DNA of 64,000 nucleotides, from NCBI GenBank assembly GCA_015183035.1, contig JACZZP010000011.1, positions 2,108,001 through 2,172,000 of the forward strand. The letters run 5' to 3'. Below are positions 36,171 to 48,722 of the stretch, in pieces. Positions within the stretch are counted from its first letter, which is position 1; each line of letters begins with the position of its first letter. The stretch comes from Meloidogyne chitwoodi. Its lineage: Eukaryota > Nematoda > Chromadorea > Rhabditida > Meloidogynidae. Below the pieces are notes generated by a model. It worked only from the letters and a program-made list of their open reading frames with translations, had not been told where the DNA came from and searched no databases. The translations under genes and the position numbers were made by a program.

Positions 36171-38166
36171 AATCAAAAATCAAAAAAAGAATTTAATTAT
36201 TTTTCAATATATTTGCTGAAAATTCTTGTGAATTTAAGAAAAATAGGATATTAAAAATAGAATGCTTAAAAATGAGAGACAGCAGACAGTTAAATGTTCC
36301 TTTTTAAGTAAAGCAGTTTGAGAGTTAATTGCGCTCAAAAGAGACGATTGGGTACTTGGTGGTATTTAGATTCAATTTTCTATAATTTTAAGTTTGCAAC
36401 TTTAAAGTTTTAAGTTTAGTAATGTTTGTAAACTTAGAAAATATAAACTTGCTTAAGTTTATAAATTTTACAATTTTTAAGTTTATCAAGTTTGTAAATT
36501 TATTAGTTATATAAATGATGTTTTAAGATTGTAATTTTAACAAATTAATCAATGCAAATTAAAAATACTTTAATATAAAACAAAAAAATTAAACAAACAA
36601 AAATAGTAACAAGAACAAAAAATTCAATAGAAAAAATAAATTTAATTGCCTTCTAATCTTTTATTTTTTACAATCTTAAAAACAAATTTTAGTGTTAAAA
36701 TTTGTTTTATTCTTTTTATTTTTTTTCTTTTATTTATAGTGAATTAATTTAAAATAAATAAATAAATTTAAACATTTTTCTTATTATAGTTGATTAATTC
36801 ACAGAATTTTCCAAGGAAAATTAATTTTATTATTTTTTAAATTATTTATTTTTTTATTATTTTTTTTTAACATATAAAAATCAATTAAAAATTAAATTAA
36901 AATTTTTTTTCCAATTTCTTCATATTTTCAATAAAAAAAGGAAATTAAAAATAGGTAAAATTAAAAAATATTCAACACTTCCAGAAAAATAAAATAAAAA
37001 CTCTCTCATCTTCACAAGGCGGAACCATTAGTAGATATTTTCCCGTGCTGCGCATATTCTTTAGCCGGTTTTTTAGAGTGTTTCTTTACTTGAACATTAA
37101 TTCACCAAAAAAAGAATATTTATATATTTTCACGTTTCTTCTTTTCTTTTATATTTATTTTTAGTTGAGAAAAATATTTTTAATTTTAAAAGAAAATACC
37201 TAAAATTTATTTGAGGGTTTTTATTAAAAGAAGACCTGCTCCTCTTTTTTATTATTTTAAATAAAATCGACTGTCACAAATTTTTCTTTTTATCGAAATA
37301 AATATCTATATTCTTCCCCCTTGTTTTTCCCATATTTAAATAATTTATAAATACACTCATTTTCTTAGTTTATCCATTTTTAGGTCAGATTTCTTTACTT
37401 TTTTATTTTTTTTAATTCTAAAATCTTCCTCTTTTTTATTTTTATTTTTTTACAAAATCTGTTTATTAAGTTATCATTTTATTATTTTTAATTTAATTTT
37501 ATTGTTGCCATAAAGTTTAATAATAATTTTTATATTTATCAATTAATTTTTCAATTTAAAAATAAAAATTCATTATATTTTGACTCATTAAACGTGTGGA
37601 ACGCCGCCAATTTATTTATATAATTTTTTTATTAATTGTAAAATAAAATAAAAATTAGCACGGAAATAGTAAAAATAGAAAATAAAATGCTGCGCAAGTA
37701 TTTTGTTTCAATGACGTCAATTAAATAAAAATACAATAAAATGATTCAGAACAAGTTTTATTTTTTAAAAGAATTTTTGTTTATAAGGAAAGGTTATTTT
37801 AATAAAATAAAAGTAAATCATTTTTTGAAGCAATAAATAAGACAAAATTCTGATTTTTTAATATTAAATCATAATTTTGTGTTTTAATAAAAAACCCAAA
37901 ATATTTTTTTATAATCAGAATTAGTTATCAGAAAAACACAAAAACACAAATTCTAACTTAAGATTTCTGCATGTTTTTATAAAATTCTGATTTTAACTTA
38001 AATCAGATATTTTATTTATAAACATTTTTAACAAAAATACAAATTCTGATTTTTCTCTTTTTTAAAAACAATGTTTATTTAAAACTAAGAAAAACTTTCA
38101 AGTTTAAACTTAAAAACATTTTATTCTGATTTTTGTATTTATAATTATTTAGAACAAAAATACTGA
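36171..38166. other. AT-rich intergenic region upstream of the secreted-protein gene
   Basis: No gene supported. A slightly GC-richer patch near 37015-37090 may be promoter-proximal DNA of the gene at 38167, but I see no specific element. Confidence 0.5.
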
Positions 38167-38759
38167 ATGAATTTTAAATTTTCCCTTTCTTTTGTATTTT
38201 ATCAACTTTATATTTTTTTAATAATATTACCAACTTTTTCTGTAGCAGTTGGTGGGATGGCAGAAATGAAATCACTTACTGGTTTGAAAAAATTAATTAA
38301 AAAAAAATATTTATTTTTTTAATTAATTTTTAATTTTAAGGAGATGCTCCCTACCTTGGCAATGGGAATCAAGAACAGGCAAATTTTTATTTTTATTTTT
38401 TATTTTTATTTTTAAATTTTATTTTTAATTTTTTAATAAAAGGCTCCCGAATTTTTTGGTGATGCATTAATGAGACAATACGATTCTAATCCAGCTTATT
38501 CATATTATTACAATAATAATGGATATTTTGGACCTTCTAGGTTGTTTATTTTTATTTAATTTAAATTATTTTTTTATTTTTTATTTTTTTTAATATTTTT
38601 ATTTTTTTAAATTTAAAAAATAGGTATTATCAAAATTATTATCGAACTCTTCCCTATCGCAATTATGGAGGAGGAGGGTTAGGAGTAGGTCCAGGAGGGC
38701 CTGGAGGTGTTCTGAACGGAGGACTAGGAGGAGGTGGTTGTCCCCAGCCTTGCAGCTAA
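38167..38759 (+). CDS. Small secreted Gly/Tyr-rich protein
   Basis: Four exons in phase: 38167-38281, 38341-38378, 38443-38540, 38624-38759, giving 128 aa. The N-terminus starts MNFKFSLSFVFYQLYIFLII and continues LPTFSVAVGG, a good signal peptide with likely cleavage near residue 27. The mature part holds a Tyr/Asn-rich block (AYSYYYNNNGYFGPSRYYQN) and a C-terminal Gly-rich run (NYGGGGLGVGPGGPGG), ending GGCPQPCS. The second intron has a GC donor (CAG/GCAAAT); no GT lies nearby and the frame holds only with this junction. I do not recognise a family. A cuticle, pharyngeal or secreted structural role is possible, and gland-secreted effectors also have this size, but neither is shown by the sequence. 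It was found from splice logic because every exon is too short to stand out. Confidence 0.7.
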
Positions 38760-39236
38760 TTTATTTAATTTGGCCTTTTTTTAACATTTTTAAAAAATAT
38801 TAGAGCTATTAAACATTTCATTTTATTATTTGTTTAATTTTATTAACAAAAAATTTTTTGTCTTATAGCTTTTTTGTCCTTTTTTGTCCTTTGCTTTTAC
38901 TTACAAATAATTAACACACTTTTTAATGCAATTTTTACCCAGAATAAATTTTTTTTTAATTTTTTAAATTTATTAAAAGATTATTGTTTAATAATAAAAT
39001 ATAAAAAATGTGTTGGATTTATTAAAAAATATTTATTTTTTAATAAATATTTTTAAAAAAAAGTATTTTTTTTATTTTTAAATTAATTTTTAATTGATTT
39101 TAAATAATTTGTTTAATTTTTAAAATTTAATTTAGCTAATATTCGTTGCTTTTTTAAATAAATATAAGTTTAATTATTTGCTTTTTTGCTTAAATAAATT
39201 AAATAATTAAATTAAATTAAATTTAATTTATTTCAG
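38760..39236. other. AT-rich gap between the secreted-protein stop and an orphan exon
   Basis: Low-complexity A/T sequence; either 3' untranslated region or intron of an alternative transcript that uses the exon at 39237. Confidence 0.5.
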
Positions 39237-39349
39237 TATTTCCATACGGTCATTACTATAATAATAGAGCAACAATTCCATTTACTAATAGAAATAATTT
39301 TGGATCATCAGGAGGAATATATACTGGACGTGGAAATGATTGGATATAA
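39237..39349 (+). CDS. Orphan terminal exon, possible alternative C-terminus
   Basis: Acceptor TTTATTTCAG at 39227-39236 opens a phase-1 exon reading FPYGHYYNNRATIPFTNRNN, then FGSSGGIYTGRGNDWI and stop. Its Tyr/Asn/Gly composition resembles the gene just upstream. It could join in frame to phase-1 donors of that gene, such as the end of its first exon, giving an alternative tail. It could also be the remnant of a duplicated copy. Confidence 0.45.
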
Positions 39350-39689
39350 AATATAAAAATATATTTAATTTTTTTTAAATTGTTTTTATTATTTTTATCA
39401 ATAAAAATAATTTTAATAAATTAATTCTTTACTAAAAAATTAATTAAAATTGTTTTTATTAACTTAAAAATTAAAAAAAAAATTTTTTTTAATTTAATAT
39501 GCTTTTTAATATTTTTTAAAATTATTAAAAAAATTATTTTTAATTTTTTTAAAATTTAGAATTAAATATATTTGTTATTTTACCTAAATTTTTCACAAAC
39601 ATTTTGTTCTTTTAATTTTTACTGTTTTTGCTTCTTTTCTACTAAACATTTTAGCATTGAAAAGAGAATATTTTTGTTTTCTCTCAAGA

Positions 39690-39762
39690 GGAGTCGTAGC
39701 TCAGTGGTTAGAGCAGCTGACTGCAGATCAGCAGGTCACTGGTTCAAATCCGGTCGACTCCT
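39690..39762 (+). tRNA. tRNA-Cys (GCA)
   Basis: A 73-nt cloverleaf with every stem paired: acceptor GGAGTCG/CGACTCC, D-stem GCTC/GAGC, anticodon stem GCTGA/TCAGC with loop CTGCAGA, T-stem ACTGG/CCGGT around TTCAAAT, discriminator T. The anticodon is GCA. There is no intron. A T-rich tract that can stop RNA polymerase III follows. It lies between the orphan exon and the GT92 gene. Confidence 0.95.
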
Positions 39763-39967
39763 TATTTTTATTTTTGTAAAAAAAAATAATTAAAAATTAT
39801 TTTTTTTAATAAATATTAATAAATAAATTTTTTAACAACAATTTTATTATATAAAATTTATTAATTATACATAAAATATATTCTCAATTTTAATTTTGAA
39901 ATAAAAAATTTAATAGCAAAAAGAAAATGTTAAAAAAATCAACAAAATTAAAAATAATAATTCTCCT

Positions 39968-42900
39968 TTAAATACTACAACCAGAATAATTAATATAAAA
40001 ACTTCCTGCCTCCTCTAATGGATAATGCACGACCAAAAAAATAAATAAAAATAATTTAAAAAATAAACTTAATATTAAAACTAACCACATGTTTATTAAT
40101 TGCAGCATGCTCATAATTCCTTATACCAATAGCACATTTAATTCCGGGAATAGAAGGAAGCAGACAACGCAACTTTTAAATTTAAATAAAACTTTCCGGA
40201 AAAAAAAGTTTAATATTATTAATTTTTGTATTTTTTCAAGTTTTACAATTTTTGTATTTTTTCAAGTTTTACAATTTTTGTATTTTTTCAAGTTTTACAA
40301 TTTTTGTATTTTTTCAAGTTTTACAATTTTTGTATTTTTTCAAGTTTTTCAATTTTTGTATTTTTTCAAGTTTTACAATTTTTGTATTTTCCAACTTTCC
40401 GTAACTTTAAAATATAAAACTTACAGGACCGGGGCAATTCACAGGGCGCTTTCGACGTCCATAAAATATCCTAACTTTTTTGAAATAAAAATAAAATAAA
40501 AAAACCTATTATAGCATGCAGAAATAATAGGGTAATAAATTACACGATGAGGTAATTGAGCAAACTTTAAAAATTTAAAAAATTAAATTAAATTTTTTTA
40601 TAAAAAATAAATTTACTGTTTTATTAAGTTTAGGTGTTTTTAAAAGAAATTGTCGAAAATTAAAATCTAATTTTGTTGTAGATTCAGGTCGTATAATATC
40701 AGAAATTTGATAATTGAACAAGTTAAATGCCTTTAAAATATTTTAGAATTTTTTAAATTTTTTTTAATAATTTTTAATTTTTTTAATTATTTAAAAATTT
40801 TAAAAAATGTAATAAATTATTTTCCTGACATTATTAAAAATAAATTTAATTAATTTATTTTAATTAATTACATGTTGAACTGAATTTATTTTAAACGATG
40901 CTTTATCTATCTAAAAATATTTAATTAAAAAATTATTTTTAATAAATTTTTAAAATTACCATGCTCCAATTTCTAAAGTGTAGCATAAAATTTCGTGAAT
41001 CAGGCACTAAATACATTCTGCCCTTTTCTACCTTTGATTTAAATTATTTTTAAATTTTTAAAAAATAAAAAAAAATAAATTATACAATTCCAGGCCAATG
41101 TAACCAAACACTTTGCACATAAGATGGTTTAACTACATATCTAAAATTATTTTTTTTTAATTTGTAAAATAAATTTAAAAAAAAAAAATACTTTGGATCC
41201 TCCCATTCTTCTGCAATGCGTGCTCCTTTTATTAGCTCTAATAAAGAAAATTCAGTTGGATTATTACCTTTTTTAAAATAAAATAATTAAATTAAATGAT
41301 TATTTTTTTTTATTTTTAAAATTAATATATTTTATTTATTTTTAATTTTTTAATAATTAAAAAATTATTTAAAAATTATCTCACTTGTGGTAAGATGTGT
41401 ATTATATCTATTATAACTTAAAAATAAAAATAAAAAAAATTTAATTAAAAAAATAAAATTTTAAATTTCACTAAAATCCTGCTGCATAAGGCATTTCCCG
41501 ACTTAAATGCCTAAATTCATCTAGAAAACTTCCATCACCCAATCTAGGTATTAATACATCATCCAAATCAGAAATAATAATAAATTCGGCCGCTTCCAAA
41601 AAATAAAAATAATTAAACTTTTTTAAAAGAAATATATTTAATCACTTTATAATAGAGTAAACAATCTGTATGTGCTGCAGCTTGATTTCTTATATAAAAA
41701 ATATTTATTAAAAATTATACAAATATATGGTAGTATGTATTTTCCGGAAAGTTTAATGTTTTTATGTATTTTCCGGAAAGTTTAATGTTTTTATTTATTT
41801 TCCGGAAAGTTTAATATTTTTATTTATTTTCCGGAAAGTTTAATGTTTTTATTTATTTTCCGGTAAGTTTAATTAATAGTCTTTTATTTAATAAAAAAAT
41901 AATACCTCCATTCTAATTCAGCATTAGGGTCATAATCTAAAGATTCAAATGATCCTAAAGGCATAGAAATATTAAACTTTGTCCATGCTTCTATTTTTAT
42001 TACTTTTTCTTTTTCATAAATCTATTTAAATATTAATATTTGATTTAAATAAAATTAATTAAATAAAAAATATTTTACTTTAATAAAATCAAGTATTTCA
42101 ACTAACATACTTTGAATATAATAAACTTGTAAAGAAACACCATATTGACGAAAAATTTCAAGCAAAAAAATAAAAAAACAACAAGAATTAATAAAAATAA
42201 AAAAATTAATTTTTTTATTTAAATATTTTAAAATAATTAATTTTTTAATTAACTATTTTACCGTTGGAATAATTAATTGCCATCTTTCATTAAAAAATAG
42301 AGGACTAAAACAGGCAACTACAGGCAAGTTTTGTGTACTGACTTTTCTATAGGGAAAAGATACTGAAGTTGAAAAGATATGCATATCTCTTAATGCAAAT
42401 TGACTAGGTGATTGAACTGTTGGACAAATTGCTAAAAATACTGACCTTAAAAATAATTTTTTTTTTAATAAATTATTTTATTAAAATGTTAAATTTATTA
42501 AAATGTTAATATTTATAAAAAATTTTAAAATTTTTCTTATTTAAAATAATAAATAATTTATTAAATTAAAACCATCCACAAATAAGAATAGGAGTAAATG
42601 CGTGCCGAACTCTAGGTAATGAAGTGAGTGAATGAGAACCATTTTGACTATGACCTTTTTAAATATTTTTTTTTAATTAAAAATTTTTTTTTATTACAAA
42701 GTAACGGCCATGGGGGCCAAAACCTTCTTTGAGCATTAAATAAAATAACCATTGTATTTGGAGGATAACTAGAAAAATTAAAAAAAATTTTAATTATAAC
42801 ACATGCTAGCAAATATTTAATTTATTAAAAAATTAAAATAAAATTAAATACCTTGATGATTTAAAAAAATAATTAGTCGAAATTATAGCAATGTGTTGAG

Positions 42901-43134
42901 TGCTTAAAAATTAAAAAAATAAAATTAAATTTAATTAAATAAATTTTTTAAAAATATTTAAAAACCTCCAAGGCATATTGAAGGTAATACAAATTATGAA
43001 TAAAATGCAAAATATAAATATTCGTATAATTATTGCCAAAAATTGACGACGAACTCTTTAAAAATTATAAATTACAATATTTAAATTTTTTTTAATTAAT
43101 TTATTATCTACTTTTGCATATAAGTTTTGTCCAT
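39968..43134 (-). CDS. Glycosyltransferase family 92 (DUF23-type) membrane enzyme
   Basis: Twenty exons, all phase-compatible: 43112-43134, 42966-43055, 42852-42902, 42698-42768, 42573-42654, 42262-42445, 42079-42162, 41906-42021, 41646-41688, 41472-41596, 41385-41416, 41192-41267, 41086-41140, 40960-41031, 40872-40910, 40617-40730, 40506-40564, 40425-40470, 40086-40172, 39968-40033; 504 aa. Residues about 13-33 form one membrane segment after a basic stretch, fitting a type II Golgi anchor. GT92 signatures follow: VVACFSPLFFNERWQL, EIFRQYGVSLQVYYIQSML, QAAAHTDCLLYYK, and the DXD-containing SDLDDVLIPRLGDGSF (DLDD at 258-261). Known nematode members transfer galactose to N-glycan core fucose; the substrate here is not predictable. 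Three introns, before 42162, 41596 and 40033, appear to end in TG instead of AG. The gene could be decaying or could use rare acceptors. A start further upstream is possible. Confidence 0.85.
40222..40395. repeat. 26-bp tandem repeat in a GT92 intron
   Basis: Six to seven near-perfect copies of TTTTTGTATTTTTTCAAG plus TTTTACAA, between exons 40425-40470 and 40086-40172. The plus-strand open frame over it is just the repeat translated. Confidence 0.9.
41735..41880. repeat. Tandem array with TTTTCCGGAAAGTTTAAT
   Basis: Five copies of a unit of about 28 bp built on TTTTCCGGAAAGTTTAATGT, in a GT92 intron. It is the clearest tandem cluster of the dispersed TTCCGGAA palindrome. Confidence 0.9.
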
Positions 43135-44330
43135 TATTATTTGTTCAAATTCAGGTCCACAACTTTAATATATTAATTTTTATATTTATTTTAAAAAAGT
43201 AAAAAAATTGCTAAATATTTAATTTAAATTAATAAAAAAATTTAGGGTTGTCAATTTTTTTTAATTAAAAAAAAAATTTTTTGGAAAGAAAAATAAACTA
43301 ATTTTTACAATAAAATATTTAAATTAATTTTATATTCTTTTATTAATTTTTTTTAATTTTTTCCTTTATTTTAATTAGTTTATTTGACCTTATTTTATAT
43401 AAATGTTCGTTCACTCAACAGTAAATTGACTGTAAAACATTAAAAATGTTTTTATCTCCGAAAGAAATCTTAGGCTTTTTATTGTTTTTTACAAAACAAG
43501 GAACTAAAAACATTAATTTTGTGTAGAAATTTTTTTAATTGATTAGACTAAAACACTAAAATTAAAACTCTTTCCGGAAATTAAATGTTTTGTATTTTTA
43601 TTGTGCAGAGAATTTCTGTTAAGTTGTAAAAATACAACTTTTCTAACAATAAGTTTGTAAAATACAACTTTTTCAGGTTTGTAAAAATACAATAAACATT
43701 TTTGTATTTTATTAAAAAAGAAACTTATTCTCTCTAAACAAGTTAAAAATATTTATAAATTAAAAAAAACCTTTTCCAGTTTAAAGCTAAAACTTTGAAC
43801 CAAATATAGTTACGAATAAGAAAGAATAATCGCCTAAGCATCTTTTAATTTTTATATTGTTGTTTTTTGACCATTTTTTTTAATTTTTAGTTATTTAAGT
43901 AAATAAATAAATAATTAATATATTTTATTTTTAATTAATATTTATGTATAATTACAATGTCTGTAATTATTTTTTTAAATATTTTTTATTATTTTTAAAA
44001 TATTAAAGAAAATATTTAAATAAACAACTTTAAAAAATAAAATATTTTAAAACTAAACTTAATGGTTCATTAAAAAATATTTAGTTTTATTTAAAAGATT
44101 TTTATCGAAACATGATGAGGTTTTTATAGAGGAGAAGATAATATTAATAAATGAACAACAATAAGAGAATTATTCATTTGAATAAATCGACCTATTAAAT
44201 AGATCAATGTTGAAAAATCTTTTTTTAATTATTAAAAAAATGAAGGAAATTTTTAAAATTTGTGTATAAAATTTTTTAAATAAAATACTAAATTAATATA
44301 GTATTAAATTTTGAACAAATAATGAATATT
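43135..44330. other. Upstream region of the GT92 gene
   Basis: AT-rich. The frame of the GT92 start can be extended upstream by about nine codons (CGPEFEQII) to a possible acceptor, but no further exon was found. Confidence 0.5.
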
Positions 44331-44334
44331 TTTA

Positions 44335-44490
44335 GAGCTATACAAGTACGGGTCTGCTGGGCAAGGATACAACTTGACAACGGCTGGTTGTAAGACCGAC
44401 GTGCAAATTATCGCACGAGGTTTATCCGCGCCCTAGGAGCTAGTTCTTGACCTGCTCCTAAAAAATTTTGGAACGTTATGGTTTTAACCC
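44335..44490 (+). ncRNA. GC-rich structured island, candidate Sm-class small RNA
   Basis: About half G+C within DNA that is otherwise strongly A/T. Predicted pairing: an outer stem GTACG+GGTCT (44346-44355) with AGACC+CGTGC (44393-44404, two-base bulge) enclosing two hairpins, CAAG/CTTG (44362-44376) and ACAAC/GTTGT (44377-44391). A 7-bp hairpin TAGGAGC/GCTCCTA (44434-44460) follows, then AAAAAATTTTGGAACG (44460-44475), which resembles the Sm site of nematode spliced-leader RNAs. No known U-RNA or SL sequence is recognisable. The alternative is a protein exon: after TTTTTAG one plus-strand frame reads about 33 codons (ELYKYGSAGQGYNLTTAGCK and on) to TAG at about 44434. Pairing and base composition favour RNA; the call is tentative. 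Confidence 0.35.
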
Positions 44491-47400
44491 CCAAACAAAT
44501 TGATTTTCTCGATACATAAATATTTATTTATTATTTGCATTTTATTCAAAAACAAATTTTTATCTTTCTAAAAACAATAATAAATCTTTTCATCACCTTC
44601 ATTTTTATTTTAAAAATTCAACCTTTCTTTATATATAAATATAAATTATCTTCACCAATCCCAATTATTTATTTTTTATTATTTTAAAGGCTTATTGCCC
44701 TGTTGGTTACCTTTCAATTTTTAAATTATTACAAGAAAAACAAAAAAAAATAAAATAAAAGAATTGTGTGGAATAACAAAGTGCTACATAATTTTACCTT
44801 TTTTGCTTGACTCAAATAAAAATTTTAAATTATTTTCTTAAAAAGAAAAACTTTTCTAAATAATGCAATAAACTTTACGGAATTCTAAAACTAATATTTA
44901 TTAAGACTATAACTTAATTTTTATTCTGACCCTGAGAATTGTTTCATGCATTTTTATTCAAACTTTCCGGAACGGAAATATCTCCTTGTATTTGAACAAT
45001 TTTCTTTCCGGAATGTGTGTTCTTTTTTCCGGAAAATATTTTTTATTAAATAATTTATATAAACATAAGTTTACAAATTAATAATTAAAACTTTCCTGAA
45101 AAGTATAAACTTAAGTTTACAAATTAATAATTAAAACTTTACTGAAAAATACAATTCATTCCAGCTTTTCTATACAAAAATCAATTCAAAACTTGAAATT
45201 TTAACCAAATCATGTTAAAATATTAAATAATAAAATTTAAGCTTCTTTTTACCTAACATTTACACACTTGAATTGTTTTATTGTTTTAATAAAGTGCCGC
45301 TGTCCTTTTCCGGGTGAATTAAAAAATATAAATAAATATATATTTTAAGTTAAAATCCCTAATGTTTTGAGAAGGGATGTTTTTCTTTGTTATTTGTATA
45401 ATAAATAAAATAATAAATAAATAATAAATAAATGTCACTTTAAATGCAATGAAGCAAAATAAAAATTTATATATATTAAAAATTATTTAAATTATTTTTA
45501 ATATTAACCTCAAAATTGTTTTAAATTTATTTTTATTTTATTATTTAATTTTTAACAAAAAATATTATTTTATCAACTTTATTATTTTTTTAATTTAATG
45601 TTTGATGTGTTAAAACAATTCTCAACTTTGAACATTTATTATTTTTTCCTTAAATATCCTTTAATCATTTTACTTTCTCTTTTTTTATTCTTTTGATGCT
45701 CGGACAATGTACTTTATTTTTTATTTTTTTTAATATTCTGTCCACTCTTCTTTCTAAAATCCGGTTTTTACAACAAGATAGAGGGTAATTTGGGCTCATC
45801 AACTGGGAATAATATTACATTATTAGAGGATTGTAGAATATTTTTAAGGTAAAAAAGGACAAAATTAAAGGTAGGAATAGAAGATATTATAGTGAAAGCT
45901 TCATTTATCTTTTTTTATAAATACAAGGGTAGGGGTTGCATCAAAAGTTGCTGGAACATGTTCTCTCATTTAATGTATCTAATAAGAGAAAAGACGGATT
46001 TTTAATAAAAAGAGAGGACAACAGCTTTGTGTAGATTGGTTGGTTGCGCTCGGGTTGCGCCGCTGTCACGTAATTACACGTTAAGCGATAAAATATATAT
46101 ATTGTGTAAGCAAGTTTGGAACAAAAAAAGTAAATATGAATACATGAAAAACATGTTAAAATTGTGAAAATAAAATTTTAGTTTATATTTGAGTCTGAAA
46201 AGTATAAAAATGACCTTTATATTTGAATATATTTTTTAATTATTTAAATTATTATTGAGAAGGAAATAAATTTTTTGATAAAATAATAAAAAATTAGATA
46301 AGCATAAAATTATCTAAAAAAAAATTTTTTTTTCTTTTCATAAAGTTGAGACTCAATTTCCTCCCTTTTTTCTTCCTCCGGCTGGCGCCCTATGTCCTTT
46401 TTTTATTTTTTTTATTTTTTCCACTCATTTTCTCTTTTCACAATGTTGTGGACAGTTAACAACAACATGAAGAAAACCTGTTGGATCAACAAAAATTATC
46501 TTTTTCTCTTTTTTCATTTTTATGTGTCCCTGAGATTAAATGAAAGTGGACACGGACGTATAAGTTTATTCTCTCAAATTAAAAGTAAAAGGACGATAAA
46601 TGACCAAATAAAAATAGTTAAACACATTTTTAATAAATTTTTTATTTTCGGAATTATTTTATATAATATTTTTTTATAAAAAATATTATTTAATAAATAT
46701 TTTTTTTAATTTTTAAAAAATTAATTTTTTTTCATTTACCCTACTATTTATTAAATAAAAATGTAGTACATATATTTTTAAGAAGCAGTATTTTATTTTA
46801 CTTATTCATTTCAGGCGGCTTATTTTACTTTCTTAAGTTTACAAATGTAATCTTTTATTTTTAAAAGTTTACAACTTTTTCTTTTCAAGTTTTACAAACT
46901 TTTTATTTTCAAGTTTTACAAAGTTTCAAGTTTACTTATCTTTGTAATTTAATTCCGGCAGTCAAGTTTATTTTTACAGTATTTTTTTATTGCATTTTTA
47001 TTAATTAAGCATAGGTTTTCTTTACGTATTTTTGTATTGTATAATTGTTTTTGGTTTTGTATTTTTATATATTTAGTTTTCGTTTTTTTCCACACATTCA
47101 CTCACTTTTAAATATGCACTTCCCTTATTTTATTTTTTCCTCATTCGCGCAGCAAGCGATTACACAGCAGTCAGTCAGTCGGTGTCCATCTAAAAATTGC
47201 CTAATGGGGGTGCACTTTATGTGTACATTGTAATGGTTATTTTAAGAGAGAAATGCGGATGTTTGTCCCTTTTAAAAAAAAGAAGATTTTGTAAAAGAAA
47301 AAAGTGAATATATAAAAATAAACACAATGTGAATGCAACAAAAAATAGACGAAAAATTGTGAAGATGAGAAGGTGAAGAGGACAGACATCCATGCGCTAA

Positions 47401-48722
47401 ACATGTATATAATGGACAAAATGATGGCCGAAAAGTGGAAGAAAAAATAAATAAAAAAGCTGAAACAGGTGGACAAAGAAGGGAAGGGAATATTTTTATT
47501 TTTGTTTACTTTGATGTTTTTAAAGAAAATAAAAAAAATTTAAAAAAAAGGAATCATGAAAAAAAATAAAAGTACAAAACAGCTGTGAAAAGAAGGAGAA
47601 AATAAGTTCAAAAAAATATAGAAAAAGGAGAATTTGTAGAAAAGATGAATAAAAGTTAAGTGAAGCTGGAAAAAAATTAAAATTTATTAATTATTAAATT
47701 TAAAAAAAATTAAGAAAATACTAAAAAAATATTTTTTAATTAACCAAATATACAAGAAAAAAAACCACAGAAAATTTAAAAAAATAGAAAGATAACAAAA
47801 ATGCTCTTTTATTAATGTTTGCGCTCATTGTTCTGCTATCTTGCAGCGAAAAAAAATTAAAAATATACAAGGAGTGAAGAGCTATTTTTGGAAATTATAA
47901 AGGAAGAGGAATGAGAGGAAAGGCGATCGGAAAAAAAAAATAAAAAAATTTTTTTTAACGAGAATGAGGAAGAAAAGCACTTTGGCCGTTAGTAAAAGAG
48001 TGAATGTGAATGTTTAATGTTGGTCCAGTGCTAAAAAATAAAAGAAAAAAATAAAAATTTCCCTCCAGCCGACAGAAAGTAGAGGAAGAGGGACATCATC
48101 ATAAATACATAAATATAACGTCCATTTTATATTTTTTTATTTTTTTAAGTTTGCTAGTGACCGACAATTTATTTATTACGTATTTTAAATATTTTATTTA
48201 TTTTTTTTATTAATTTCTCGATTTTTTATAGAAAGCATTATTTTATTAGTTGATTCTCCTATCCATTTTATTAAAATTTTTAACTTAATGAGGGTTCTAC
48301 AACTTTTATAATTTAATATTTTAAAGCTTATACAGATTACTCTTTAATTTAAAAATTATTTTATAATTTCAAGTATCTTAATAAATATTCCCAATTTTTT
48401 CAATTTTTCAAAACTCATTTTTGGACATTTTTTTTTGCATTTTTTGTCTTTATGCACTTTTCTCTCAGCGGGCTACAAGTAAAATAAAAAAGAAATTAAG
48501 ACAACAGTGATTTTTAACAAAAAAAAAACCGCAGAAATGTTTGAGAGGAAGGGAGAATACTGGTTGGATACACCGGTTGGACATAAAAAATGCAGGGAAA
48601 TTCTAAAAATTTATAAATTAGTAAAAACTAATAATAAATATTTAAAAATGAATTACGTACTCTTTTTTAACTTTTATTTAATTATATTTATTTTTTTATA
48701 TAATATATATCCTTTACTTTTA

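Noticed and set aside
40089..40499. Plus-strand open frame of 136 codons rich in FFQVLQFLYF
   Set aside because: It is the translation of a 26-bp tandem repeat inside an intron of the opposite-strand GT92 gene.
44470..44495. GGTTTTAACCC resembling the start of an SL2 leader
   Set aside because: No GT donor follows at about 22 nt and the Sm-like site is upstream, the wrong order for an SL RNA; it may only be the 3' part of the structured island.
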